Shown: positions 24,141 to 34,385, counted from the first letter of the stretch. The stretch is 64,000 nucleotides of DNA from Deinococcus grandis (GCF_001485435.1 NZ_BCMS01000001.1:2675501-2739500), one strand, 5' to 3'. The notes: generated from the sequence alone by a model not told the origin. Made by a program: numbers and translations.

Positions 24141-26848
24141 GCGCGGACCCCGGCGGCGATCAGGGCGTCGAGGCGGCGGTGCAGCAGGCGTTCCTCGGCG
24201 GGTTTGGCGAGGTAGTCGTTCGCGCCGAGTTCCATGGCCAGCTGCTGGTGTTTCTCCCCGGCGCGGGTGGTCATGATCACGACGGGCAGCTGCGCGTGGG
24301 CGGGGCTGGAGCGCACGGCGCGCAGCAGCTCGAAGCCGTTCATGCGGGGCATTTCCAGGTCGCTCAGGAGCAGGTCGGCCTGCTCGCCGGCCAGCAGGCG
24401 TTCCAGGGCTTCCTGGCCGTCGCTGGCGGTGGCGACCTGGTACCCGAAGCGTTCCAGGCTGCGGCCCACGTGGCGGCGCACGCTGAGGCTGTCGTCGACG
24501 AGCAGGATGCGTCCGGCGCTCTGGGTGGCGGCACTGGTCGCGGTGCGCTGGGCGGCGCGGGCGCGGCGCAGTCCGGCCGGGTTCAGCACGGCGACCGGGT
24601 ACGCCTGGCCGTGCTCGTCGTTCAGGGTGGTCATGCCGCTCAGGTACTCCAGGGGGCTCAGGAGGTTCCCGGCGGGACGCAGCACGATTTCCTCGATGCT
24701 CTGGAATTCGTCCACGATGACATGCAGGGTGCCGCCGTCCGCTTCGGGGACCGACAGGCGGGCCACGTAGCGGGTCTGGGCGGGCGCCTCGCCCCACAGG
24801 TCGCTGAGGTCCACACTGCCGTGCGGGGCGTCGCCGTCCAGGACGGTCATGCCCTGCACCTGACTGGCGAGCACGGCGACGCGCTGGGCACCGGCGCGCA
24901 GGACGAGCACGTCGGCGATCTGCTGCGCGACCGGGACGTGCAGGGTGGTGGCGGTGCCCTCTCCGGGGACGCTGCTGATGCTGACGCGGCCGCCCAGGCG
25001 GGTGATGGCCTCGCGCACGACGTCCATGCCGACGCCGCGCCCGGCTTCCTGCGTGACCTGCGCGGCGGTGCTCAGGCCGGGCAGGAACACCAGTTGCGCG
25101 GTCTGCGCGTCGGTCATGGCGTTCAGTTCCCCGGCGCTGAGGTGCCCGGACTGCAGGGCGCGCTGGCGCAGCGCGTCGTAGTTCAGGCCCCGCCCGTCGT
25201 CGCGCACGGTGACGTGCAGGTGGCCGTCGGCGACGTGGGCGTCCACGCCGACCTGCAGCAGCGCGGGCTTGCCGTGCGCGGCGCGCTCATCGGGGCTCTG
25301 CGCGCCGTGGACGGCGGCGTTCGTCAGGAGGTGCAGCAGCGCCTGCCCGAGCGGCGCGGCGTACTGCGCGTCGATCAGGCTGTCCTCGCCGTGCACGGTC
25401 AGTGTCAGGTCGTCGCGGCGGCCCGCCCAGCGGTGCAGGGGCGCGGTGACGCGCTCAAGGGGCACGAGGCGGGCGCGGCTGAGTTCCACGCGCAGCTGAC
25501 GGGTGAGTTTTTCCAGGCCGGTCAGTTCGTCGCCCAGGGCGCCGATGGCCTGCGCGGTCTGCGCGCGGACCTCCACGAGGTCGGCGCTCAGCTCGGTCAC
25601 GGCGCGCGCGAGGATGTTCAGGTCGTCGTAACTGTCGAGTTCCAGCGCCCCGAAGTCCGCGAGGCGGTCCTGCAGGCCCAGGTCCGTGCCGGGGCGGGCC
25701 TGGCCGGGCAGGCGGTCCAGGGGCACGCCGGCGCTGGCCCCGCCGGGGGTCAGGTTGGGGTTCAGGTAGCGTTCCTCGAAGTCACGGACGGTGCGCTGCA
25801 CGCGTTCGTGCGCGGCGTCGAGGCTGCGGGCGACCTGTTGCTGGCGCAGCAGCAGGCCGTTCAGGCGGGCGCGCGCGGCGACCAGTCCGGCGACGTCGTC
25901 GAGCATGCCGTCCAGGCGGGCGCTGTCCACGCGGACGCTCAGGCGCGCTTCCGGCACGGGGGTGGCGGCGGCCTCGGCAGCGGGGATCAGGGTCGCCGGG
26001 TCCTGACCGCTCAGCAGGGCGCTCACGGCGGCGCGGTAGGCCTGGATGCGGGCCTGCGGGGCCTCGCGGACCTGACCCTCGGCGTGGGCGAGTACGAGGT
26101 CCACGACGTTCAGGCCGTCGTCGATCAGCGGCAGGGCGCGGTCCAGGGTGACGGCGTCCTCGCGGGCGGCGCCCAGCAGGTCTTCCATGGCGTGCCCGAC
26201 CTCGGCCATCTCGGCGAGGCCCACCATGGCGCTGCTGCCTTTCAGGGTGTGCGCGGCGCGGAACAGGGCGGTCAGGTCGGGCGTGTCGGCGTGCAGACCG
26301 GCGCGCAGCGTGGCGGTCAGTTCGGCCGCCTCGGGCCCGAAGTCCTCCCAGATGGCGGCGTTCACGACCGCGAACGGCGGTTCCTCCTGCGTCTCGCTGC
26401 GGGCCTGCCGGGCCTGCAGCGCGAACGGCTGGGTGCGCAGCAGTTCGGTCACCTGGGCGGGGCCGCCCAGGTCGGCGAACATCAGGCCCACGTCACCCTC
26501 GCTGCTGCCCTGCTCGATGCGGTTCAGGGCCTGCGCGAAGCAGGTGCCGGCCCGCTCGAGGATCCCGGTGAGGACCGGAACGGCCGCGTCGGTGTTCAGG
26601 TGCGCGCGGCCTTCCATGAGGCGTTCGAGCAGCGCGGCGAGCGCGGCGGTCTGCGGGTGGCCGTACAGGCCGGCGGTGCCGTGCAGGCGGTGGCTGAGGA
26701 CCCACAGGCTGTCCAGGGCGCGGGCGCGGTCGTCCGGGACCCACAGGTCGACGGTGGCGTCCTCCAGTCCGGCGGCGACGCTGCGGGCGTCTTGCAGGTA
26801 GGTGGCGGTCAGTTCCGGGTCCATGACCGGGGAGGTGAGGGACGTCAC
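24137..26848 (-). CDS. CheA-type hybrid histidine kinase (Hpt-Hpt-HATPase-CheW-REC)
   Basis: A 903-residue cytosolic kinase. Hpt-like helices at ~10-115 include His53 (SHRLHGTAGLYG); a second Hpt has His200 (FRAAHTLKGSSAMVG). After a linker and dimerisation region come the ATP-binding boxes: N box LLHLLTNAAVHG, G1 VRDDGRGLNY, F box LFLPGLSTA, G2 EAGRGVGMDVVRE. A CheW-like domain occupies ~645-765, and a C-terminal receiver (LLSDLEMPRMNG, VIMTTR) ends the protein. This resembles PilL/ChpA/FrzE-type kinases, not the motility CheA. In operon with MCP and PATAN protein. Confidence 0.93.
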   Translation of the reverse strand: MTSLTSPVMDPELTATYLQDARSVAAGLEDATVDLWVPDDRARALDSLWVLSHRLHGTAGLYGHPQTAALAALLERLMEGRAHLNTDAAVPVLTGILERAGTCFAQALNRIEQGSSEGDVGLMFADLGGPAQVTELLRTQPFALQARQARSETQEEPPFAVVNAAIWEDFGPEAAELTATLRAGLHADTPDLTALFRAAHTLKGSSAMVGLAEMAEVGHAMEDLLGAAREDAVTLDRALPLIDDGLNVVDLVLAHAEGQVREAPQARIQAYRAAVSALLSGQDPATLIPAAEAAATPVPEARLSVRVDSARLDGMLDDVAGLVAARARLNGLLLRQQQVARSLDAAHERVQRTVRDFEERYLNPNLTPGGASAGVPLDRLPGQARPGTDLGLQDRLADFGALELDSYDDLNILARAVTELSADLVEVRAQTAQAIGALGDELTGLEKLTRQLRVELSRARLVPLERVTAPLHRWAGRRDDLTLTVHGEDSLIDAQYAAPLGQALLHLLTNAAVHGAQSPDERAAHGKPALLQVGVDAHVADGHLHVTVRDDGRGLNYDALRQRALQSGHLSAGELNAMTDAQTAQLVFLPGLSTAAQVTQEAGRGVGMDVVREAITRLGGRVSISSVPGEGTATTLHVPVAQQIADVLVLRAGAQRVAVLASQVQGMTVLDGDAPHGSVDLSDLWGEAPAQTRYVARLSVPEADGGTLHVIVDEFQSIEEIVLRPAGNLLSPLEYLSGMTTLNDEHGQAYPVAVLNPAGLRRARAAQRTATSAATQSAGRILLVDDSLSVRRHVGRSLERFGYQVATASDGQEALERLLAGEQADLLLSDLEMPRMNGFELLRAVRSSPAHAQLPVVIMTTRAGEKHQQLAMELGANDYLAKPAEERLLHRRLDALIAAGVRA

Positions 26849-26864
26849 ATCGGCTCCTTATGGC

Positions 26865-29081
26865 TCAGCTGGGGATCTTGAAGCGCGAGAGGCTCTGCAG
26901 CAGGTTCTGCGCGAGGTGCTGCAGGCGGCGGGCGGCGGCGCGGCCCTGCTCGACGCTCTCGTTGGAGTTCTCGGCGACCTGTCCGATCTGCTGCACGGCC
27001 TCGCTCACCTGTTCGACGCTGCGCACCTGTTCGGTGGTGGCCGTGTTGATGCGCTCGGCGAACTGCGCGGATTCGGCGGCGAGTTTGCCCAGCTGCTCGA
27101 TGCGTTCCCCGGCGACGGCGGCGACGCGGTAGCCCTGTTCTACCTCGCGGGTGTTGTCTTCCACGCTGGTGACCACCTCGGTGATTTCCAGCTGCACCGT
27201 GCGGATCAGGCTGGCGATGCGCGCGGTGGCCTGCGCGGAGGAGTCCGCGAGTTTACGCACTTCGTCTGCGACGATCGCGAAGCGGCTGCCGGCGGCGCCT
27301 GCACCGGCCGCCTCGATGGAGGCGTTCAGTGCCAGCAGGTTGGTCTGGCTGGACAGGCGGGAGATGGTGTCGACGATTTCCTGAATTTCCAGCGAGCGTT
27401 CCCCGAGGGTCTTGATGCGCCGGGCCACGCCCTGCACCTCACGGCGGATGTTCTGCATGCCGTCCAGCGTCCCGAGCACGGCCTCGCGGCCCTGCTGGGA
27501 CGCTTCCAGTGCCTGGCGGGCGGACTCGGCGCTCTGCTGGGCGGCTTCGGCCATCTCGCGGAAGCCGTCGGTCACGGCGCGCACCTGTTCGGCCACGCGG
27601 CGGGTCTCCTGGGTGGTGGTGTCGGCGCCCTGCACGATCTGGTCGGTGGTGGAGAGCATGTCGCGGCTGGCGTCCGTCACGGACACGGAGGCCTTCTGCA
27701 CTTCCCCGAGCACCTGCCCCAGCTCGTCGACCATCAGGTTGATGGAGTCGACGACGTTCCCCAGCACGTCGTCCGTGACGACGCCGCGGCGGGTCAGGTC
27801 GCCGCCCGCGATGTCCATGGTGACGTCCAGGAACGAGCCGATGTTGTTCTGGAGCTTGGCGGCCTCGTCACGTTCGGCGGCGTTCTTCTCTTCGTTGCTG
27901 CGCAGCTGGGTGGTGGCGTTGTTGAAGGTGTGGGCCATGTAGCCCAGTTCGTCGCGGGTCTGGACGGGCACCACGACGTTCAGGTCCCCGCCGGACACGG
28001 CGCGGCTGGCGCGGGTCAGTTCGCCCAGCGGCTTGACGATGGCGCGCGACAGGCGGATCAGCAGCGTGAAGGCGACGATCAGCGCCGCGATGATCGCGAT
28101 CAGGGACAGCAGGCGGGTGCGCTGGGTGTCGTCCACGCGCGTCTGCAGCTGGCGGGCCAGGGTCTCGCTGCCGGTGTTGAAGGCGGCGCCGACCTGCAGC
28201 AGCGCGCCGTTCTGGATGCCCTGGAGGTCCACGCCGTTCAGGTTGCCGGCCTCGATGGCGCCGCCCAGGTCGGCCAGGGCGGGCGTGACGGCGTCGCTGA
28301 GTTTCTGCGCGGCCTCGCTCATGCCCTTGGCGCCGTCGGGGTCGGCGCGGACGATGCGGTCCACGCTGGCGTTGTAGGACGCCAGGGCTTCTTGCAGGCT
28401 GACGTTCAGGTCGCGCAGCACGTTCAGGTAGGCGCTGTCGTCGCCGGGTTCGCGGCGTCCGGCTTCGGTGGTGAGCGCGGCGAGGCTCATGCCGGTGGAG
28501 AGGCGCGGCAGGATGCGCAGGGTGGCTTCCATGGTGTGGAAGGACCCGGCGACCGGGTCGAGCATCAGGCCGGACTGGGTGAGCAGGTCCTCGCTCAGCT
28601 CGCGCTGGTAGGTGTTGAGCAGCTGCGCGTACGTCTGCAGGATGGCGAGGTCAGGCTGCGTGCCGATCGAGTCGGGCAGGGTCTTCCAGTCGCGGCGCAG
28701 CGCCTGGACGCGCTCGCGGTACTCGGGGGAGACCTGCGCTTCGAGCTGGTCGATGGCGCGGTCCACGCCGGCGGCGGCCTTCTGCGCGCCGGCCTGGTCA
28801 CCGCGCAGCGCGGTGGTGACGAAGCCCGCGAGGTTCGAGTTGATGTCGCGCAGGGGGGCGAACTGCTGCAGGCCGCTCAGTTCGCGCTGCGTGAAGCTGA
28901 TGTCGCTCTGCTGCTGCACGAGCAGGGTGCTGACGAGCACCGTGAGGGGAATGGCGAACGCGAAGGCGGTCAGGGAGAGCTTCTGACCCACGCGCAGCTG
29001 TCCCAGCCAGCCGACACGCTGGGCGTTGGTGTTGCGGTTGGCGCGGCGCTGCGCGCGGTTGACGGGGACGGTTCCTTGCAT
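26865..29081 (-). CDS. Methyl-accepting chemotaxis protein, PilJ-like
   Basis: A 738-residue transducer. Span one at ~35-55 (LTAFAFAIPLTVLVSTLLV), a long helical sensor region to ~320, span two at ~322-342 (LLSLIAIIAALIVAFTLLI), HAMP units (343-395 and again ~430-480), then the signalling domain. The hairpin tip reads NLLALNASIEAAGAGAAGSRFAIVAD in two stretches and is followed by EVRKLADSSAQA, with GAGAAGSR in place of the usual RAGEAGRG. No adjacent CheR or CheB gene was found, so adaptation may be absent or supplied elsewhere. Confidence 0.93.
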   Translation of the reverse strand: MQGTVPVNRAQRRANRNTNAQRVGWLGQLRVGQKLSLTAFAFAIPLTVLVSTLLVQQQSDISFTQRELSGLQQFAPLRDINSNLAGFVTTALRGDQAGAQKAAAGVDRAIDQLEAQVSPEYRERVQALRRDWKTLPDSIGTQPDLAILQTYAQLLNTYQRELSEDLLTQSGLMLDPVAGSFHTMEATLRILPRLSTGMSLAALTTEAGRREPGDDSAYLNVLRDLNVSLQEALASYNASVDRIVRADPDGAKGMSEAAQKLSDAVTPALADLGGAIEAGNLNGVDLQGIQNGALLQVGAAFNTGSETLARQLQTRVDDTQRTRLLSLIAIIAALIVAFTLLIRLSRAIVKPLGELTRASRAVSGGDLNVVVPVQTRDELGYMAHTFNNATTQLRSNEEKNAAERDEAAKLQNNIGSFLDVTMDIAGGDLTRRGVVTDDVLGNVVDSINLMVDELGQVLGEVQKASVSVTDASRDMLSTTDQIVQGADTTTQETRRVAEQVRAVTDGFREMAEAAQQSAESARQALEASQQGREAVLGTLDGMQNIRREVQGVARRIKTLGERSLEIQEIVDTISRLSSQTNLLALNASIEAAGAGAAGSRFAIVADEVRKLADSSAQATARIASLIRTVQLEITEVVTSVEDNTREVEQGYRVAAVAGERIEQLGKLAAESAQFAERINTATTEQVRSVEQVSEAVQQIGQVAENSNESVEQGRAAARRLQHLAQNLLQSLSRFKIPS

Positions 29082-29133
29082 GGGTGGGCCTCCGGACGGG
29101 GAGCGGGTGAGGGGCGGGGGGGTGCGGGTGCGC

Positions 29134-29514
29134 TCAGCCGAGGTGGTCGCGCAGGTCGCGGGCCAGGGCGGCCGGGTTCAGGAGGGGACCGCCGGGCACG
29201 TCGAGCAGCAGGGCCGTGCCGGGCGGGGGGGTGGGCAGGCTGCTGACGCCGTAGATCTCGTCGACGAGCAGCGCGACGCGTTCACCTTCGAGGCTGGTCA
29301 GGACCATCAGCTGGGAGGTGGCGGCGGGGTGGCCGAGCAGCGGCGCGAGGTCGAGGAGCGGCACGGCGCGGCCCTGCAGGGTGGTCAGGCCGCGCAGCAG
29401 CGGCTGGCCGTGCGGGAGGGGTGCGAGCGGGCCGACCTCCGCGATGGTCTGCTCGCCCGAGAGGGGCAGCGCGAGGCGGGTGTCCTGCACGCGGACGAGC
29501 AGCGCGTCGGGCAT
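29134..29514 (-). CDS. CheW-like coupling protein
   Basis: A 126-residue single-domain CheW: beta strands LLVRVQDTRLALPL, a conserved RGLTTLQGRAVPLLDLAPLLG segment, and the C-terminal LMVLTSLEGERVALLVDEIYGV. It should bridge the MCP and the hybrid kinase of this operon. Its ATG shares one base with the stop of the upstream response regulator (TGATG), so the two are translationally coupled. Confidence 0.9.
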   Translation of the reverse strand: MPDALLVRVQDTRLALPLSGEQTIAEVGPLAPLPHGQPLLRGLTTLQGRAVPLLDLAPLLGHPAATSQLMVLTSLEGERVALLVDEIYGVSSLPTPPPGTALLLDVPGGPLLNPAALARDLRDHLG

Positions 29515-29876
29515 CAGCCGATCAGCCGGTTCACGACGCCGAGCACCTGCTCGGGGGTGTAGGGTTTGACGATGTAGTCGTCGGCGCCCTGGCGCAGGCC
29601 CCATTTCACGTCGGTTTCGTTGCCCTTGCTGGACACGAACACGACCTTCAGGGCTTCCATGCCGGGCTGGCGGCGCAGGCCGCGCACGACCTCGTAGCCG
29701 TTGCGGCCGGGCATGACGACGTCCACGAGCAGCAGGTCGGGGCGCAGCTGGTCGGCCACGGTTTCCACCTGGGCGGGGTCGTTCAGCGCGGTGACGCTGT
29801 GGGCGGTGCCTTTCAGCGCGGCTTCCATGAATTTCAGGTCGGCGGGGGAGTCGTCAACGATCAGGATTCGGGCCAT
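29514..29876 (-). CDS. Single-domain response regulator (PilG/PilH-like)
   Basis: A 120-residue stand-alone receiver: DD at 8-9, phospho-acceptor Asp52 (LLLVDVVMPGRNG), Thr/Ser-position VSSKGNETD and Lys in DYIVKPYTPEQ. It is the first gene of the chemosensory operon, matching the order of PilG/PilH in type IV pilus systems, and is probably the kinase output. Confidence 0.9.
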   Translation of the reverse strand: MARILIVDDSPADLKFMEAALKGTAHSVTALNDPAQVETVADQLRPDLLLVDVVMPGRNGYEVVRGLRRQPGMEALKVVFVSSKGNETDVKWGLRQGADDYIVKPYTPEQVLGVVNRLIG

Positions 29877-30032
29877 GGTGGGGTTCCTTTCCGGGCGTGC
29901 GTGAGGGTGGCGCGCCGCAGGGTGCAGAGGATACGCGAGCGGACGCTGGCGTGAGGGAGAGATGAGGCGTGGTGTGCGGTCCGGCCGGGCGCGCGGTCAG
30001 GGTGGGTCGGCCGCGCGCCGGTCGGTGGCGCT

Positions 30033-30842
30033 TCAGTCGGCGGCGCTGCCGAAGTCGAGGTCGTCGAGGTCACCGCCGCGCCCGGCGTCCATGAGCACGC
30101 TGGTGACGGCCAGACCCATCAGCAGGAAGGACACGACGCCGATCACCAGCGCGAGCAGCGTGGTGTCGATGCCGTCGGCGGCGATGCCGAGCTTCATCTC
30201 GTCGACGACCTTGAACTGCAGGGCGGCCATGCCGGTGTAGTGCATGCCGGTGATGGCGACGCCCATGACGGCGGCCGCGCCGACCTTGACGAGGTTCAGC
30301 TGCATCTTGGTCTGGCGGCGCGCCCAGTCGCTGGTCAGGGTGTGGAACAGGAACAGCGCGGCCATGCTGGCGCCCACGGCGATGATGACCGAGGCGATCA
30401 GCGCGACGACGTTGATCTGCAGTTCGGTGCCGGGCATGCGGTAGGCGGCCATGCCGCTGTAGTGCATGGCGACGATGCCGGTCCCGGCGATGGCGCCCGC
30501 GATGCCCAGGCGCCGCAGGGTGAACGCGCCGCTGTGCAGCACGAGCAGCGCGGGGTACACGAAGGCCACGGCGATCAGGCCGGACAGGACGGTGATGGGG
30601 TAGTTCAGGCTGGTGGCGGCGTTCACCTGGAAGGCCATCATGCCCACGAAGTGCATGGCCCAGATGCCGTAGCCGAGGACCAGGGCCTGCGCGATCAGCC
30701 AGAAGCGGCTGGAGGCGCTGTTGAAGACGCGACCGGCGCGGCCGGCGAGTTCCAGGGACATGTAGGACGCGGCGACGGCGATCGCGTACGAGAGGAGGAT
30801 GTACGAACCCATCCAGTTGTGGTGCAGCATCTCATGTTCCAT
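30033..30842 (-). CDS. MHYT-domain membrane sensor
   Basis: A 269-residue inner-membrane protein, all seven-helix MHYT module with no output domain. Three MHYT repeats are visible: WAMHFVGMMAF, AMHYSGMAAY and GMHYTGMAAL, spaced ~65 residues. MHYT domains are thought to sense O2, CO or NO through a bound metal. ATG 30842 follows AGGAGG; an upstream in-frame ORF is less likely. It stands just before the chemosensory operon and may feed into it, an inference from position. Confidence 0.9.
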   Translation of the reverse strand: MEHEMLHHNWMGSYILLSYAIAVAASYMSLELAGRAGRVFNSASSRFWLIAQALVLGYGIWAMHFVGMMAFQVNAATSLNYPITVLSGLIAVAFVYPALLVLHSGAFTLRRLGIAGAIAGTGIVAMHYSGMAAYRMPGTELQINVVALIASVIIAVGASMAALFLFHTLTSDWARRQTKMQLNLVKVGAAAVMGVAITGMHYTGMAALQFKVVDEMKLGIAADGIDTTLLALVIGVVSFLLMGLAVTSVLMDAGRGGDLDDLDFGSAAD

Positions 30843-31040
30843 CGGTGTTCCTCCTGTGGGGCGCGGGCAGGGTCGGTGCCCGGAGTTTCGATATCCAAAC
30901 ATAGGCAATGCGAACTCACATAAAACTTACTGATTCCTGCGTCAGGGTGCGGAATTTTTCGCATTTGCACTCATGAGGACGCGGCATGGGGCGGGCCGCG
31001 TCCGCCCGGTGGGGGGTGCGGGGGCGCGGCGGCTGTGTGA
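30843..31040. other. Intergenic region with likely promoter
   Basis: AT-rich at 30888-30962, likely holding the minus-strand promoter of the MHYT gene; no clear consensus boxes were fixed. The rest is G-rich with no supported gene. The stretch 31173-31293, right of the next element, also shows nothing. Confidence 0.4.
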
Positions 31041-31172
31041 AACGGATTCCGTCTGTTTCGTTAACAACCCGGAAGGACACCGGGTTGCCAACTCCACGCC
31101 CGGAACCCGTTTCTCTCCTGCTCGCTCCGCTCGGGTTGAAAGGTTTTGCAAATCTTTCAACCGGAGTCCGTA
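31041..31172 (-). mobile_element. TACGGA palindromic element, copy 3
   Basis: 132 bp in the reverse orientation, flanked by TGA at 31038-31040 and 31173-31175. The left end reads AACGGATTCCG, one base off. Both hairpins are kept (AACAACCCGG/CCGGGTTG; GGTTGAAAG/CTTTCAACC). This copy is intergenic and does not coincide with a stop codon. Confidence 0.85.
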
Positions 31173-31293
31173 TGAGTGCCGTCCAGTCTATGGCATGAGT
31201 TTCATGACGGCACATGAAGATGCCGCCCCGGCCTGGTGTGGTCGGGGCGGCAGCTCGGGCCGGGTCAGCGGGGCCGGGTGGTGGGGGGCGCGG

Positions 31294-32943
31294 TCACGGC
31301 CCGGTCAGGGCGGCGCTCACGACGTCGCGGGCCTCCGCCATGACCTGCCTCAGGTGCCCTTCGCCGCGGAAGCTCTCGGCGTAGATCTTGTACACGTCCT
31401 CGGTGCCGCTGGGCCGCGCGGCGAACCACGCCTGGTCGGTGGTGACCTTCAGCCCGCCGATCCCCGCGCCGTTGCCGGGCGCGCGGGTGAGTTTCGCGGT
31501 GATGGGGTCGCCGCCCAGCGTGGTGGCCGTGACCTGCTCGGGGCTGAGGCTGGACAGGATCTTCTTCTGTGCGGCGTCGGCGGGGGCGTCCTGGCGGTCG
31601 TAGGCGGTCTCGCCGTAGCGGGCGGTGAGGTCCGCGAAGCGTTCGCCGGGCGTCTTGCCGGTCACGGCGGTCATCTCGGCGGCCAGCAGGCCGGGGATCA
31701 GGCCGTCCTTGTCGGTGCTCCAGGGCGTGCCGTCCAGTCTCAGGAAGCTCGCCCCGGCGCTCTCCTCTCCCCCGAAGCCGAACGAGCCGTCCAGCAGACC
31801 CTCCACGAAGTACTTGAAGCCGACCGGGACCTCCACGACGCGCCGCCCGATGCCGGCGCCCACCCGGTCGATCAGGGCGCTGCTGACCAGCGTCTTGCCG
31901 ATCGCGGCGTCCGCGCGCCAGCCCGGGCGGTGGCTGAACAGGTACTCGATCATGACCGCCAGGTAATGGTTGGGGTTCATCAGGCCCGCGCGGGTCACGA
32001 TGCCGTGCCGGTCGGCGTCCGGGTCGTTGCCGATCGCCACGTCGAAGTCGCCTTTCAGGGACAGCAGGCCCGCCATGGCGTACGGGCTGGAGCAGTCCAT
32101 GCGGATCTTCCCGTCGCGGTCGACGCTCATGAACGCGAAGCGCGGGTCGATGTCCTCGTTCACGATCTGCAGGTTCAGGCCGTGCTGCGCCTGGATGGCC
32201 TGCCACACCGGGAGGCTGCTGCCGCCCAGCGGGTCCACCCCGATCCGCACGCCGCTCTGGCGGATGGCGTCCAGGTTCACGACCGTGCCCAGCTGCGACA
32301 CGTAGGGGGTGATGAAGTCGAAGTCCGTCAGGCCCGCCAGGGCGTCCTCGAGCGAGACGCGCTGCACGTCGCGCAGCTCGTTCTCCAGGATGGCGTTCGC
32401 GCGGGCCTGCACGGCGCCCGTCACGTCGGTGTCGGCCGGGCCGCCGGAGGGGGGGTTGTACTTGAAGCCGCCGTCCTGCGGGGGGTTGTGGCTGGGCGTG
32501 ATGACGATCCCGTCGGCCCAGTCGTGGTCGGGTTTCCCCTCGCGACCGGGGCGGTTGTGTTCGAGGATCGCGTGACTGATCAGCGGCGTGGGCGTGAACG
32601 AGCCCGCCTGCGCGCGCACCTGCACGCCGTTGGCGACGAGGACCTGCAGCGCGGTCATCCAGGCGGGTTCGGACAGCGCGTGGGTGTCCAGGCCCATGAA
32701 CAGCGGCCCCCGGATCCCGGCGGCGGCGCGGTGCTCGGCGACGGCCTGCGTGACCGCCAGGATGTGCGACTCGTTGAAGCTGCCGCTGATGCTGGTGCCG
32801 CGGTGCCCGCTGGTCCCGAACGCGACGCGCTGCAGGGGATCATGCATGTCCGGGCGGGTCTCGTAGTAGTGGGCGACCAGTCGGGGGATGTTCGTCAGCA
32901 GGCTCTGCGGCGCGCGTTTACCGGCCAGGGGGCTGAGGGTCAT
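31294..32943 (-). CDS. pgm: Phosphoglucomutase
   Basis: A 549-residue alpha-D-phosphohexomutase that interconverts glucose 1- and 6-phosphate. FGTSGHRGTS contacts phosphate; the catalytic phosphoserine lies in ITPSHNPPQDGGFKYNPPSGG; the Mg2+ loop reads GNDPDADRHGI; the sugar loop is GGEESAGASFL; the C-terminal phosphate site is RPSGTEDVYKIYAES. Length and N-terminus (SLLTNIPRLVAHYYE) match the Pgm type of E. coli and Deinococcus. ATG 32943 has a TACACT -10 box seven bases upstream; a much longer in-frame extension is a shadow of glpX. Confidence 0.96.
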   Translation of the reverse strand: MTLSPLAGKRAPQSLLTNIPRLVAHYYETRPDMHDPLQRVAFGTSGHRGTSISGSFNESHILAVTQAVAEHRAAAGIRGPLFMGLDTHALSEPAWMTALQVLVANGVQVRAQAGSFTPTPLISHAILEHNRPGREGKPDHDWADGIVITPSHNPPQDGGFKYNPPSGGPADTDVTGAVQARANAILENELRDVQRVSLEDALAGLTDFDFITPYVSQLGTVVNLDAIRQSGVRIGVDPLGGSSLPVWQAIQAQHGLNLQIVNEDIDPRFAFMSVDRDGKIRMDCSSPYAMAGLLSLKGDFDVAIGNDPDADRHGIVTRAGLMNPNHYLAVMIEYLFSHRPGWRADAAIGKTLVSSALIDRVGAGIGRRVVEVPVGFKYFVEGLLDGSFGFGGEESAGASFLRLDGTPWSTDKDGLIPGLLAAEMTAVTGKTPGERFADLTARYGETAYDRQDAPADAAQKKILSSLSPEQVTATTLGGDPITAKLTRAPGNGAGIGGLKVTTDQAWFAARPSGTEDVYKIYAESFRGEGHLRQVMAEARDVVSAALTGP

Positions 32944-32950
32944 ACCCGCC

Positions 32951-32956
32951 AGTGTA
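32951..32956 (-). promoter_or_regulatory. -10 box TACACT, leaderless type
   Basis: Minus-strand box seven bases before ATG 32943. Confidence 0.5.
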
Positions 32957-33032
32957 CGGACTGCGCCCCGGCGCGGCGGCCCAGGGGCAAGACAGCGTGA
33001 AGGCGCACCCGGTCGCGCGGGCGGGCGGCTGC

Positions 33033-33038
33033 TACCCT
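33033..33038 (+). promoter_or_regulatory. -10 box TACCCT
   Basis: Seven bases before GTG 33046, overlapping a possible GGAGG ribosome site. Confidence 0.4.
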
Positions 33039-33045
33039 GGAGGGC

Positions 33046-33156
33046 GTGAAGGAGTTCCTGAACGACTGGTGGCGGCTGCTGAAGCTGATCGTCGGCTCGC
33101 TGGCGATCCCGGTGGTGCTGTGGGTGCTGCTGGTGTGGGCGGGTGTGCTGCGCTGA
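33046..33156 (+). CDS. Small single-span membrane protein
   Basis: A 36-codon ORF starting GTG at 33046 behind GGAGGG. A short amphipathic start (KEFLNDWWRLLK) leads into one hydrophobic span (LIVGSLAIPVVLWVLLVWAG) and a short VLR tail. It is too short for normal ORF calling, but has a ribosome site, a -10 box and a clean membrane-protein pattern. Function unknown; it lies between pgm and glpX. Confidence 0.55.
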   Translation: MKEFLNDWWRLLKLIVGSLAIPVVLWVLLVWAGVLR

Positions 33157-33249
33157 CCCGGCCGGATTCCCCCCCGGAGTGACACACCAATCACCCACTG
33201 GAACCGCTCCCGGAAGTGGTTTTTCACGTGTGCGTGTTACGTTAACGGC

Positions 33250-34263
<1,014 letters not shown>

Positions 34264-34276
34264 CCGTTGGAGAGAG

Positions 34277-34313
34277 AGGGGCACCCGGCAGTGACGCTGC
34301 GCCGGGTGCCCCT
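34277..34313 (+). terminator. Terminator hairpin after glpX
   Basis: A 13-bp stem AGGGGCACCCGGC (34277-34289)/GCCGGGTGCCCCT (34301-34313) with an 11-base loop. Confidence 0.8.
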
Positions 34314-34355
34314 CCCCTTCACTGGATGAGAATTCGCTCAATGCAGTCTAAATAC

Positions 34356-34367
34356 TTCAATATTGAA
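34356..34367. promoter_or_regulatory. Palindromic candidate operator upstream of wrbA
   Basis: TTCAATATTGAA is a perfect 12-bp palindrome 19 bases upstream of the wrbA -10 box, in an AT-rich stretch. It could bind a MarR/HxlR-type redox or quinone-responsive repressor; no such gene is adjacent. Confidence 0.45.
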
Positions 34368-34385
34368 TGAACGCCCGGTCAGGCT

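Noticed and set aside
24179..26881. 900-codon open frame on the plus strand
   Set aside because: Antisense shadow of the hybrid CheA gene; Gly/Val/Gln-rich with no domain pattern.
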